Assembly (NCBI GenBank): GCA_041627475.1
Contig: JBFKQZ010000001.1
Span: 1 to 43,747, forward strand
Reading direction: 5' to 3'
Origin: JBFGFG01 sp041627475
GTDB lineage: Bacteria > Actinomycetota > Nitriliruptoria > Nitriliruptorales > Nitriliruptoraceae
DNA: 43,747 nucleotides
In this document: positions 7,173 through 14,065 of the stretch, in pieces
Layout: every line of letters starts with the position of its first letter
Numbering within the stretch: position 1 is the first letter of the stretch
The notes under the pieces: generated by a model
Told to the model about the DNA's origin: nothing
What the model saw: only the letters and a program-made list of their open reading frames with translations
The model's database searches: none
Position numbers and translations under genes: made by a program

Positions 7173-9152
7173 GTGCGGCGAGTCGTGTGGGCGCTGGCGG
7201 CGGTCGCCGCGGTGCTGCTGCTGGCCGGGTGCAGCGAGGGCGAGGAGCCCGACGGCCGCGTCGGCATCGGCATGCAGGACAACTTCTTCACCCGGGACGT
7301 CACGCGCATCGAGGTCGGCGACACCGTCCGCTGGAGCCTGACCGGCGACACCGTGCACAACGCCGTCGCGGTCGACGGGTCGTGGTCGACCGGCGAGGCG
7401 AACGGCCAGGACTTCCTCGCCGTCCAGGAGCCGGGCGCCCGCATCGACATGGTCTTCGACGAGCCGGGTGTGTACGAGTACTACTGCACGCTGCACGGCA
7501 CGGCCGAAGGAGAGGGGATGGCCGCCGTGCTGGTCGTCGGCGACGTCGAGTACTCGGCTGCCGGTGACGACGCGCCTGTCGAGCCGGTCACCGAGTGGAC
7601 CGGCACCACCCGTCGTGTGCCCGAGGACCACCCGACGATCCAGAACGCGGTCGACGCAGCCGAGCCGGGCGACCTCGTGCTCGTCGGTCCGGCACCGCAG
7701 GACGACGCACACCGGGCCGCCGACGGCACCTACGTCTGGTTCGAGCAGGTCAACGTCTCCACGCCCTACATCACGATCCGCGGGACCGATCGCAACGACG
7801 TGGTCATCGACGGCCAGTTCGAGCGTCCCAACGCGATCAACGTCGCGGGCGCCGACGGCGTCGCCGTCGAGAACCTGACCGTGCGCAACGCGACGATCAA
7901 CGGGGTGTTCTGGACCGGGCTGCGCGGCTACCGCGGGTCGCACCTGACGGCCTACAACAACGGCGTCTACGGCATCTACGCCTTCGACGCGACCGACGGG
8001 CTGTTCGAGGACAGCTACGCCAGCGGTTCGCCCGACGCCGGGTTCTACATCGGGCAGTGCGACCCCTGCGAGGCCGTGATCCGCAACGTCGAGGCCGAGA
8101 ACAACGGGCTCGGCTACTCCGGCACCAACGCGAGCGGCGTCCACATCTCCGACTCGTGGTGGCACGACAACGCCGCCGGGATCGTCCCCAACTCGCTGGA
8201 CTCGGAGCTGCTGCCGCCGGCCACCGACGTGGTGGTCGCGGGCAACCTCGTCGAGGACAACTCGTCGACGACCGCGCCGGCGCTGTCGATCCAGGACTCG
8301 GCCCGCGGGGTCGGCGTCGTCCTGGGCGGTGTGCGGGACGCCGTCGTGGTGAACAACCGCATCCGCGGCCACACGCTCGCCGGGGTCGCGATCGTGCCGC
8401 TGCCCGACGAGAACATCTGGTTCTCCGGCGGCAACGAGGTGCGTGGCAACGTGATCGACGGGTCGGGGGTCGGCGACGTGCTGCTGACCGGCCCCGGCCT
8501 CGGTGGGGACTGCTTCGCTGACAACGACCTCGAGCGCACCGTCCCGGCCGGCCTCGAGCTGGCCCAGGCGTGCGACGGCGACGTCCGCCTGCCGTGGGGC
8601 AGCAACACCTCGGGCCTGTTCTTCCTGCTGGGTCGCTTCGCCCAGACCGCGCAGCTGGACGGCTTCCCGATCAACGACTGGCAGTCCCAGCCGGCGCCGC
8701 CGATGCAGACCTCCATGGCGCCCGACGCGCCCGTCCGTCCCGCCGTCGACGTGTTCGCCGACGTCGTGCGCGACCCGACCACCCTCGCCGTGCCCGCAGC
8801 CGCGGGCGAGCCCGACCAGCCACGGGAGCTCACCATGTCCGGCATGCCGATCGCCGCTGGGTTCTGGCCCGGCCTGTTCAGCCTCTACGGCTACTACCTG
8901 CCCTTCGTGCTGCTGGCCGCCTGGGTCACGCTGGCGCTCTGGGACATCGTCAGACGGGAGGACCTGGAGGGCGGCGGCGCACTGGGGTGGATGGCCGCAG
9001 TGCTCGTCGTCCCGTTCGTCGGTGCCGTCGCCTACCTCTTCGCCGGCGGCTCGCAGATCCCGCTGTCCCAACGGCTGATGATCGTGGTGGGCGGCTTCCT
9101 CGCGTTCGTGGTGGTCGTCGGTGGCGCCGCCGTGGCGGGCGGGGTTGTCTGA
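7173..9152 (+). CDS. Lipoprotein with cupredoxin, NosD-like beta-helix and PLDc_N-like membrane domains
   Basis: A 659-residue mosaic. Residues 1-20 are a lipoprotein signal (LLLAGC, Cys20). Residues 25-125 are a plastocyanin-like cupredoxin with all four type 1 copper ligands in place: His62 (DTVHNAVA), Cys105 and His108 (YEYYCTLHG), Met116. Residues 145-470 are a right-handed parallel beta-helix of the NosD/periplasmic copper-binding type, starting with RRVPEDHPTIQNAVDAAEPGD and running through repeated N-x-I/V-x-G turns. Residues 565-655 hold three hydrophobic helices; LWDIVRREDLEGGGALGWM with VPFVGAVAYLF resembles the PLDc_N module of cardiolipin synthases. The multicopper oxidase gene starts 4 nt later, so this is an operon. 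Role inferred: a membrane-tethered copper electron carrier or copper-loading partner for that oxidase. The beta-helix may alternatively bind polysaccharide. Confidence 0.88.
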   Translation: MRRVVWALAAVAAVLLLAGCSEGEEPDGRVGIGMQDNFFTRDVTRIEVGDTVRWSLTGDTVHNAVAVDGSWSTGEANGQDFLAVQEPGARIDMVFDEPGVYEYYCTLHGTAEGEGMAAVLVVGDVEYSAAGDDAPVEPVTEWTGTTRRVPEDHPTIQNAVDAAEPGDLVLVGPAPQDDAHRAADGTYVWFEQVNVSTPYITIRGTDRNDVVIDGQFERPNAINVAGADGVAVENLTVRNATINGVFWTGLRGYRGSHLTAYNNGVYGIYAFDATDGLFEDSYASGSPDAGFYIGQCDPCEAVIRNVEAENNGLGYSGTNASGVHISDSWWHDNAAGIVPNSLDSELLPPATDVVVAGNLVEDNSSTTAPALSIQDSARGVGVVLGGVRDAVVVNNRIRGHTLAGVAIVPLPDENIWFSGGNEVRGNVIDGSGVGDVLLTGPGLGGDCFADNDLERTVPAGLELAQACDGDVRLPWGSNTSGLFFLLGRFAQTAQLDGFPINDWQSQPAPPMQTSMAPDAPVRPAVDVFADVVRDPTTLAVPAAAGEPDQPRELTMSGMPIAAGFWPGLFSLYGYYLPFVLLAAWVTLALWDIVRREDLEGGGALGWMAAVLVVPFVGAVAYLFAGGSQIPLSQRLMIVVGGFLAFVVVVGGAAVAGGVV

Positions 9153-9156
9153 CCCC

Positions 9157-10233
9157 ATGGACGACGAGCCGGGCACGCAGCGCGACGAGGGCACGTCGCG
9201 GCGGGTGTTCCTGCGCCGTGCGGCGTTCGGCGGGCTCGGCGTCGCGGGTCTCGGGCTCGGCGGCCACCAGGTGGCGTCGGCGACCGGCGTGCACGCGCAC
9301 GCCGGCGAGGACGGGGGTGCCCCGACGCACGGCAGCGACGCCTACCCCGACGGGCGCGGCATCGTGGGCGATGCCGCCGTCGCCGCCAACTACGGCCACG
9401 GCGCAGCGCCGCCGCTCGGGTTGCCCGCGACGCTGCTCGACGACGTCACGTTCCCGCCACCGCGCGACGACCGGCCGCCGGGTACGCTGCGCGAGTACGA
9501 GGTCGACGTGCTCGAGACCTCGCTCGAGGTCGCGCACGACACCGTCGTGGATGCCTGGACCTACGGCGGGGGGACCCCCGGGCCGATCCTGCGGGCCACC
9601 GAGGGCGACACCCTGCGCGTGACGGTGAACAACCGCACCGAGCGGCCGCACAACCTCCACCTGCACGGTCGTCACAGCCCGCAGATGGACGGCTGGGAGC
9701 CGATCCCGCCCGGCGACTCCTTCACCTACGAGGTGACCGCCGAACCGTTCGGCATCCACCCCTACCACTGCCACACCGCACCGCTGGCGGTGCACATCGC
9801 CAAGGGGCTGTACGGGGCGTTCATCGTCGACCCGCCCGAACCGCGCCCGCCGGCCACGGAGGTGCTGCTGCTGCTGTCCGGCTGGGACCTCGACGGCGAC
9901 GGCCGCAACGAGCTCGCGACGTGGAACGGGGTCGCCGGCTGGTACCAGCGGCACCCGATCACCGTGCCGGTGGGCGAGCTGGTGCGGGTCTACGTGCTGA
10001 ACATGACCGAGCACGAGCCGATCGGCAGCTTCCACCTCCACGCGCAGACGTTCGACGTGTTCTGGCACGGCACGTCGCTGACCCCCGACCTGCACGCCGA
10101 CACCGTGGCGCTGACCCAGGGGGACCGCGCGATCGTCGAGTTCACCCTGCTCGAGCGTGGTCGCTACATGTTCCACCCCCACCAGCACCACCTCGCCGAC
10201 GCCGGCGCCATGGGGTGGTTCGCCGCCGTCTGA
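9157..10233 (+). CDS. TAT-exported two-domain multicopper oxidase
   Basis: A 358-residue oxidase with a twin-arginine leader (SRRVFLRRAAFGGLGVAG, residues 14-31), so it is exported folded. Cupredoxin domain 1 carries HNLHLHG (His165, 168, 170) and the blue-copper cluster HPYHCHTAPLAVHIAKGLYG with Cys205 flanked by His204 and His206, then His213; the axial position appears to be Leu218. Domain 2 has SFHLHAQTF (His293, 295) and MFHPHQHHLADAGAMG, with histidines but no cysteine. A type 1 site in domain 1 only is the pattern called type C among two-domain multicopper oxidases. Two domains mean the active form should be a homotrimer. Substrate unknown. It is co-transcribed with the cupredoxin lipoprotein, a likely electron donor or acceptor. 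Confidence 0.92.
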   Translation: MDDEPGTQRDEGTSRRVFLRRAAFGGLGVAGLGLGGHQVASATGVHAHAGEDGGAPTHGSDAYPDGRGIVGDAAVAANYGHGAAPPLGLPATLLDDVTFPPPRDDRPPGTLREYEVDVLETSLEVAHDTVVDAWTYGGGTPGPILRATEGDTLRVTVNNRTERPHNLHLHGRHSPQMDGWEPIPPGDSFTYEVTAEPFGIHPYHCHTAPLAVHIAKGLYGAFIVDPPEPRPPATEVLLLLSGWDLDGDGRNELATWNGVAGWYQRHPITVPVGELVRVYVLNMTEHEPIGSFHLHAQTFDVFWHGTSLTPDLHADTVALTQGDRAIVEFTLLERGRYMFHPHQHHLADAGAMGWFAAV

Positions 10234-10237
10234 CCGA

Positions 10238-10281
10238 GGTGTGCCTCTCCTGGCTCACATGCGAGCCGGCAGAGGCACACC
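10238..10281. terminator. Bidirectional terminator after the multicopper oxidase gene
   Basis: GGTGTGCCTCT (10238-10248) pairs perfectly with AGAGGCACACC (10271-10281), and a nested GGCTC/GAGCC stem (10252-10256 with 10263-10267) lies inside. It occupies the 51-bp gap between convergent genes. Confidence 0.7.
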
Positions 10282-10284
10282 GCG

Positions 10285-10653
10285 TCAGTCGCGGCGTCTG
10301 CGGCCGTGGACGGCGTGGTCGGTGTTGCCCTCCTCGGCCCGGCGCGCACGTCGCGTGTAGAAGCCGCTCATCGCCAGGAGCACAGCAGCGCCGAACAGGG
10401 CGTAGGCAGCCTGGCGGCCGAGCCCCTCGATCCCGACCAGGTTCGCCAGCGGGATGGCCATCAGCGGCCCGAGCAGCCACGCCCAGCGCCAGAACCGCTG
10501 CTGTCGCCGCGCCATGACCACGGCGAGCGCGGCCTCCTTGCGGCTCTCCAGCACCTGTCCCCGGTTCACCGCACGCAGGATCCGACGCCGGTCGCTGACC
10601 GGGATCTGGGACCACAGGCGGTTGAACTCGGCCTGGTCGGGGATGCGGGGCAT
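10285..10653 (-). CDS. Small membrane protein of unknown function
   Basis: About 122 residues from ATG 10653. The N-terminal half is a soluble helical stretch (QAEFNRLWSQIPVSDRRRILRAVNRGQ) followed by two hydrophobic segments, WAWLLGPLMAIPLANLVGI and AAYALFGAAVLLAMSGFYT, and a basic tail. I do not recognise a family. A GTG at 10701 would add 16 Arg/Gly/Pro residues with no better ribosome site, so the shorter form is preferred; neither start has a clear Shine-Dalgarno sequence. It stands alone, convergent with the multicopper oxidase gene and divergent from the DUF427 gene. Confidence 0.6.
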   Translation of the reverse strand: MPRIPDQAEFNRLWSQIPVSDRRRILRAVNRGQVLESRKEAALAVVMARRQQRFWRWAWLLGPLMAIPLANLVGIEGLGRQAAYALFGAAVLLAMSGFYTRRARRAEEGNTDHAVHGRRRRD

Positions 10654-10769
10654 CGGGGGAGCGGGGCCGTGTCCACGGGCGTGACGGCGGCCGGGCAGCA
10701 CGACGGTAACGCGACCGCCCGTTCGGGAGGCGACCTCGCGGCACGCTCGTCTTGGCGAGAGGCAGCGTT

Positions 10770-11270
10770 GTGCGACGACGGATCGAACCCGGGCCCGGAC
10801 AGGAGTCCGTGTGGGACTACCCGCGCCCGCCGGCGATCCGTGCGGTCGCCCAGCACGTCCGGGTGGAGACGGCGAGCGGCGAGCTCGTCGCCGAGACCGA
10901 CGCCGCGATCCAGGTGCTGGAGACCTCGCACCCGCCGGGCTGGTACCTGCCGCCCGACGCGGTCGTCGAGGGCAGGCTGCGCCGTTCCGCGGCCCGCAGC
11001 ACGGTCTGCGAGTGGAAGGGCCGGGCCACGTACTGGGACCTCGTGCTCGACGACGGCACCGTGGTCCCGCAGGTCGGGTGGTCCTACGAGGACCCGACCC
11101 CGCCGTTCACCGCGATCGCCGGCCACGTCACGTTCTACCCGGAGCGCGTGGGACGCTGCCTCGTCGACGGTGTCGCGGTGGAGCCGCAGCCCGGCGACTT
11201 CTACGGCGGCTGGATCACGCCGGACGTCGTCGGCCCGTTCAAGGGCAGCCCCGGCACCATGTTCTGGTGA
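10770..11270 (+). CDS. DUF427 domain protein
   Basis: 166 residues. It begins RRRIEPGPGQESVWDYPRPP, the usual opening of DUF427 proteins, and contains the typical core VLETSHPPGWYLPPDAV, CEWKGRATYWDL and a second half ending FYGGWITPDVVGPFKG. DUF427 proteins are small beta-fold proteins widespread in actinobacteria and some fungi; no biochemical role is established. GTG 10770 is chosen because GAGAGG (10756-10761) lies 8 nt upstream; a TTG at 10752 in the same frame lacks support. It converges on the ROK kinase gene with a gap of only 12 nt. Confidence 0.88.
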   Translation: MRRRIEPGPGQESVWDYPRPPAIRAVAQHVRVETASGELVAETDAAIQVLETSHPPGWYLPPDAVVEGRLRRSAARSTVCEWKGRATYWDLVLDDGTVVPQVGWSYEDPTPPFTAIAGHVTFYPERVGRCLVDGVAVEPQPGDFYGGWITPDVVGPFKGSPGTMFW

Positions 11271-11282
11271 GGCACCGACGGG

Positions 11283-12215
11283 TCAGCTCGCTGCCCGCTC
11301 CCGGCCGACCCACGCAGCACCGATGACCCCGCTGTCGTCGCCGCGCTCGGCGACGACGACCGGGCGGCCCGCGATGTGCATCACCCGGTCCGCGGCGGCG
11401 GCAGCGATGCGGTCCGCCAGGGGCTGACCGAGCTTCTCGGCGAGGCCACCGCCCACGACGACGATGCTCGGGTCGAGGAGGTTCACGGCCGAGGCCAGCG
11501 CGATGCCGAGCGCCTCGATGCCGGCCCCGAAGACCTCCTCGACCACCTCGTCGCCGGCCTCGAGTGCGTCGCGCCACACCGCCGAGGTGGGGCGCGGCTT
11601 GCCCTTCTTCTCCATGATCTCGAACAGGACCGTCTCGCGGCCGGCATCCACGAGCCGCTGGACGGCCTGGCCCATCATCCGCCGGCCCGCGTACGCCTCG
11701 ACGCACCCGCGGCGGCCGCAGCCGCACAGCGCGCCGTCGGGCCGGACGACCATGTGCCCGAACTCGCCACCGGTGCCGTGCGCGCCACCGAACGGCCGGC
11801 CACCGACGACCATCCCGGCGCCGACGCCGGTGCCCAGCCAGATGCCGAGCACGTCGTCGTGACCGCGGGCGGCCCCGGCCACCCACTCACCGAGCACGCC
11901 GACCTGGGCGTCGTTCTCGACCGCCGTCGGGATCCCGATGCGGGAGGCGAGCGCGTCGACGACCGAGAGGTCCGGGGTCCAGCCGGTGAGGTTCGGCAGC
12001 GAGACGACACTGCCGTCGTGCACCGGGCCGGGGACCCCGACGCCGAGCGCACCGGGCTTCTCGTCGAAGTCCAGCACCATGCCGACGATGGCGTCGATCA
12101 CCGCCCGCGCGCCGTCGGGCGTCCTCAGCTTGCGCCGCGCGACGACCTCGTGGTCCTCGTCGACCAGGCCGACCATGATGTTCGTCCCACCGACGTCCGC
12201 TCCTGCGACCAGCAC
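11283..12215 (-). CDS. ROK-family sugar kinase, probably glucokinase
   Basis: 310 residues that phosphorylate a hexose with ATP (or polyphosphate). The N-terminal phosphate-binding motif VAGADVGGTNIMVGLVD is present, the sugar site includes ENDAQVGVLGEW and GTGVGAGMVVGG, the ROK signature continues with GGEFGHMVV, and the zinc-binding CGCGRRGCVEAYAG is intact. GTG 12215 has GAGGGGG five nt upstream. It is divergent from the haem monooxygenase gene, and each direction has its own TAnnnT box. The CGCGxxGC zinc motif and lack of an N-terminal HTH place it with glucokinases rather than ROK repressors. The exact sugar is not certain, though a cytoplasmic beta-glucosidase in this window would supply glucose. 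Confidence 0.92.
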   Translation of the reverse strand: MLVAGADVGGTNIMVGLVDEDHEVVARRKLRTPDGARAVIDAIVGMVLDFDEKPGALGVGVPGPVHDGSVVSLPNLTGWTPDLSVVDALASRIGIPTAVENDAQVGVLGEWVAGAARGHDDVLGIWLGTGVGAGMVVGGRPFGGAHGTGGEFGHMVVRPDGALCGCGRRGCVEAYAGRRMMGQAVQRLVDAGRETVLFEIMEKKGKPRPTSAVWRDALEAGDEVVEEVFGAGIEALGIALASAVNLLDPSIVVVGGGLAEKLGQPLADRIAAAAADRVMHIAGRPVVVAERGDDSGVIGAAWVGRERAAS

Positions 12216-12237
12216 GTGTGCCCCCTCGTCGTCGCGC

Positions 12238-12243
12238 ACCGTA
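12238..12243 (-). promoter_or_regulatory. Putative -10 element of the ROK kinase gene (TACGGT)
   Basis: TACGGT on the minus strand, 22 nt before GTG 12215. Confidence 0.45.
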
Positions 12244-12271
12244 CGGGTCCGGACGGGCTGCCGGGGGTCCG

Positions 12272-12277
12272 TAGCCT
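12272..12277 (+). promoter_or_regulatory. Putative -10 element of the haem monooxygenase gene (TAGCCT)
   Basis: TAGCCT, 31 nt before GTG 12309, same hexamer and same following CG as at tkt and prfB. Confidence 0.55.
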
Positions 12278-12308
12278 CGTGGGTCCACCGACCGTGCGGA
12301 GCACTCCC

Positions 12309-12695
12309 GTGAGCATCGTGCAGATCAACCTCCTGACCGTCCCCGAGGGCATGGGGCCTGAGCTGGAGAAGCGGTTCGCCAACCGCAAGCGCGCCGTCGA
12401 CGGCACGCCGGGCTTCGAGGGCTTCGACCTGCTGCGGCCGACCTCCGGGGACAACGACCGCTACATGGTCCTGACGCGCTGGGAGAGCCAGGAGGCGTTC
12501 CAGAACTGGCTCAACAGTCGCGACTTCCAGCAGGGCCACGCGAGCTCGGGCGGGGGCCAGGCGTCGGAGGGCGAGAAGAAGGCCCACGCCAGCGAGCGCC
12601 GCGAGGGCGGCCAGCAGCCCGCCGCGACCGACTCCGAGCTGTGGGGCTTCGACGTCGTCGACCTCGACGGTCTGCTGGCCGAACAGCAGGGCTGA
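12309..12695 (+). CDS. MhuD/IsdG-like haem-degrading monooxygenase (ABM fold)
   Basis: 128 residues with a single ferredoxin-like antibiotic-biosynthesis-monooxygenase domain. The opening VQINLLTVPEGMGPELEKRFANR and the stretch GTPGFEGFDLLRP resemble mycobacterial MhuD closely. The catalytic residues known from MhuD are in register: Asn7, Trp67 (FQNWLNS) and His77 (QQGHASS) as haem ligand. The protein differs from MhuD by a Gly/Ser/Lys-rich insertion (residues 79-105) between the ligand helix and the last strand ELWGFDVVDLD. It would release iron from haem in the cytoplasm, working as a dimer. GTG 12309 has GGAG upstream. No haem transporter gene is adjacent. Confidence 0.85.
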   Translation: MSIVQINLLTVPEGMGPELEKRFANRKRAVDGTPGFEGFDLLRPTSGDNDRYMVLTRWESQEAFQNWLNSRDFQQGHASSGGGQASEGEKKAHASERREGGQQPAATDSELWGFDVVDLDGLLAEQQG

Positions 12696-12698
12696 GGG

Positions 12699-13712
12699 TC
12701 AGCCGCGCTCCCAGAGGTCGATCGCGGCGACCAGCTCCTCGCGGCGGCCACGGGGGAGGAACGCGGCCTCCGCCGCGCGCCGCTGCAGCGCGGCGTGTCC
12801 GGCGCGGTCGAGCCCGAGCAGCGACTCGGCGTGGCGCAGCTCGTCGGTGAGCGTGGTGTCGAAGAACGGCGGGTCGTCGCTGCTGACGACGACGGACACG
12901 CCCGCGTCGCGCATCGTCGGCAGCGGGTGGTCCGCGATGCTCGGGACGACCTGCAGCGTGACGTTGGAGGACGGGCACACCTCGCAGACCACGCCGTCGG
13001 CCGCGAGCCGGTCCAGCACGGCGTCGTCCTGCACCGATGCCACGCCGTGTCCGATGCGGTCGGCACCGATGTCCAGCGCACCGGCGACCTGCTCCGGGCC
13101 GCCGGTCTCACCGGCGTGCACCGCCAGCCCGAGGCCGAGTCGGTCGGCCTCGTCGCGCAGGAAGGCGAAGTCGTGGACGTCGGCGGACGTCTCGGGGCCG
13201 GTGAGGCCGAGGCCGACGATCGGCGCGCCGCTGGCCAGCCCCTGCTCGACCAGCTCGACCGCCCGTCGGGCGTTGTCGGTGCCGAGGTTGCGGGGCGAGT
13301 CGATGATCAGTCCGACCGGTGCGTCACCGAGACCGGCCGCGACCGCGGCCCACATCGCCTCGGCGTCCCAGCCCTGCCAGACGAGCGTGGTCGCGGTGAA
13401 CGTCGCCTCGGTCCAGACCACCGACTGCGCCGCCTGGCCCTTCGCGAACGCGGCGGTGGCGCGCTCGAGGTCCTCCGGTCGCCGCAGCTGGCCGGAGGTG
13501 GCGACGAACGTGCGCACGAACTGGTCGAAGTCGGTGAACGGCGTGGGGTAGCGCAGCTCGTCGCCGTCCTCGACGACCTCGAGGACCTCCAACGGGTCCT
13601 CCCCGTGCGACCGTGCGAGGGCAGCGGCGGTCCGGGCGGAGACCGTGCCCTCGAGGTGGACGTGCAGCTCCACCTTGGGCAGGGACTGCAGGTCGGCGTC
13701 GGGCAGCGGCAA
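12699..13712 (-). CDS. Adenosine deaminase family protein
   Basis: 337 residues, TIM-barrel metal-dependent deaminase. Zinc ligands are visible in VELHVHLEG (His17, His19), in HAGETGG and in the Asp pair of VSSDDPPFF; the catalytic Glu is in HAGE, and a further His is in RIGHGVAS. Adenosine to inosine is the family reaction, but related actinobacterial enzymes act on other 6-aminopurines such as aminodeoxyfutalosine, so the substrate is not settled. The TTG start at 13712 is supported by GAGGTG four nt upstream. Only 3 nt separate its stop from that of the convergent monooxygenase gene. Confidence 0.92.
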   Translation of the reverse strand: MPLPDADLQSLPKVELHVHLEGTVSARTAAALARSHGEDPLEVLEVVEDGDELRYPTPFTDFDQFVRTFVATSGQLRRPEDLERATAAFAKGQAAQSVVWTEATFTATTLVWQGWDAEAMWAAVAAGLGDAPVGLIIDSPRNLGTDNARRAVELVEQGLASGAPIVGLGLTGPETSADVHDFAFLRDEADRLGLGLAVHAGETGGPEQVAGALDIGADRIGHGVASVQDDAVLDRLAADGVVCEVCPSSNVTLQVVPSIADHPLPTMRDAGVSVVVSSDDPPFFDTTLTDELRHAESLLGLDRAGHAALQRRAAEAAFLPRGRREELVAAIDLWERG

Positions 13713-13741
13713 CGGACACCTCGTCGGTCGGGTGACCCACC

Positions 13742-13747
13742 AGCCTA
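13742..13747 (-). promoter_or_regulatory. Putative -10 element of the adenosine deaminase gene (TAGGCT)
   Basis: TAGGCT on the minus strand, 29 nt before TTG 13712. Three 9-bp direct repeats start 4 nt further upstream and fill the -35 region. Confidence 0.5.
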
Positions 13748-13750
13748 GGT

Positions 13751-13783
13751 GGTCGGGCCGGTCGGGCCGGTCGGGCCGTCGGG
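13751..13783. repeat. Three tandem 9-bp repeats in the adenosine deaminase promoter
   Basis: GGTCGGGCC occurs three times without interruption (13751-13777), followed by a partial copy GTCGGG. The array covers the expected -35 position of the minus-strand promoter. Confidence 0.8.
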
Positions 13784-13799
13784 TTGGGGCACGGTCGCG

Positions 13800-13877
13800 T
13801 CAGGCGATGTCGCGCAGCGACGCGATCGTCGCCGTCCCGGTGAGCAGGATCGTGACGAGGACGAGGACCAGGACCAT
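13800..13877 (-). CDS. 25-residue single-helix membrane microprotein
   Basis: ATG 13877 opens a 25-codon frame whose product starts MVLVLVLVTILLTGTATIA and ends SLRDIA: a strongly hydrophobic helix followed by a short polar tail. GGAGG lies exactly five nt upstream, one of the better ribosome sites in the window. The frame is also open upstream to a GTG at 14048, but that part is Arg/Pro-rich and overlaps the prfB promoter region. It precedes the adenosine deaminase gene on the same strand, with that gene's own promoter in between. The length, single TM helix and good Shine-Dalgarno sequence resemble known small membrane regulators such as KdpF, but I see no homology. Real or fortuitous is undecided. 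Confidence 0.4.
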   Translation of the reverse strand: MVLVLVLVTILLTGTATIASLRDIA

Positions 13878-14008
13878 TGCTGCCTCCGCGATCGGCCCCC
13901 GGTGTTCGGAGGCACCCGACCACTCGGACGCACGAGCGGCCGGATCGGTTGCCGCGAGGTCGGCGCGTGTGCGCTCTGCGGTCGGACGGGGGCGCCGGGG
14001 GGCATCGC

Positions 14009-14014
14009 TAGCCT
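14009..14014 (+). promoter_or_regulatory. Putative -10 element of prfB (TAGCCT)
   Basis: TAGCCT followed by CGTGGGTC, as at 12272; 51 nt before ATG 14066. Confidence 0.55.
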
Positions 14015-14065
14015 CGTGGGTCGCCCGTGGGCAGGACTGCGCGGGCACGCATCCCGGAGGACCTG

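Noticed and set aside
13751..13783. CRISPR-like or satellite repeat
   Set aside because: Three 9-bp units without spacers are too short; they were kept as a promoter repeat only.
13878..14048. Longer form of the microprotein starting at GTG 14048
   Set aside because: The added 57 residues are Arg/Pro-rich, lack a ribosome site and overlap the prfB promoter.
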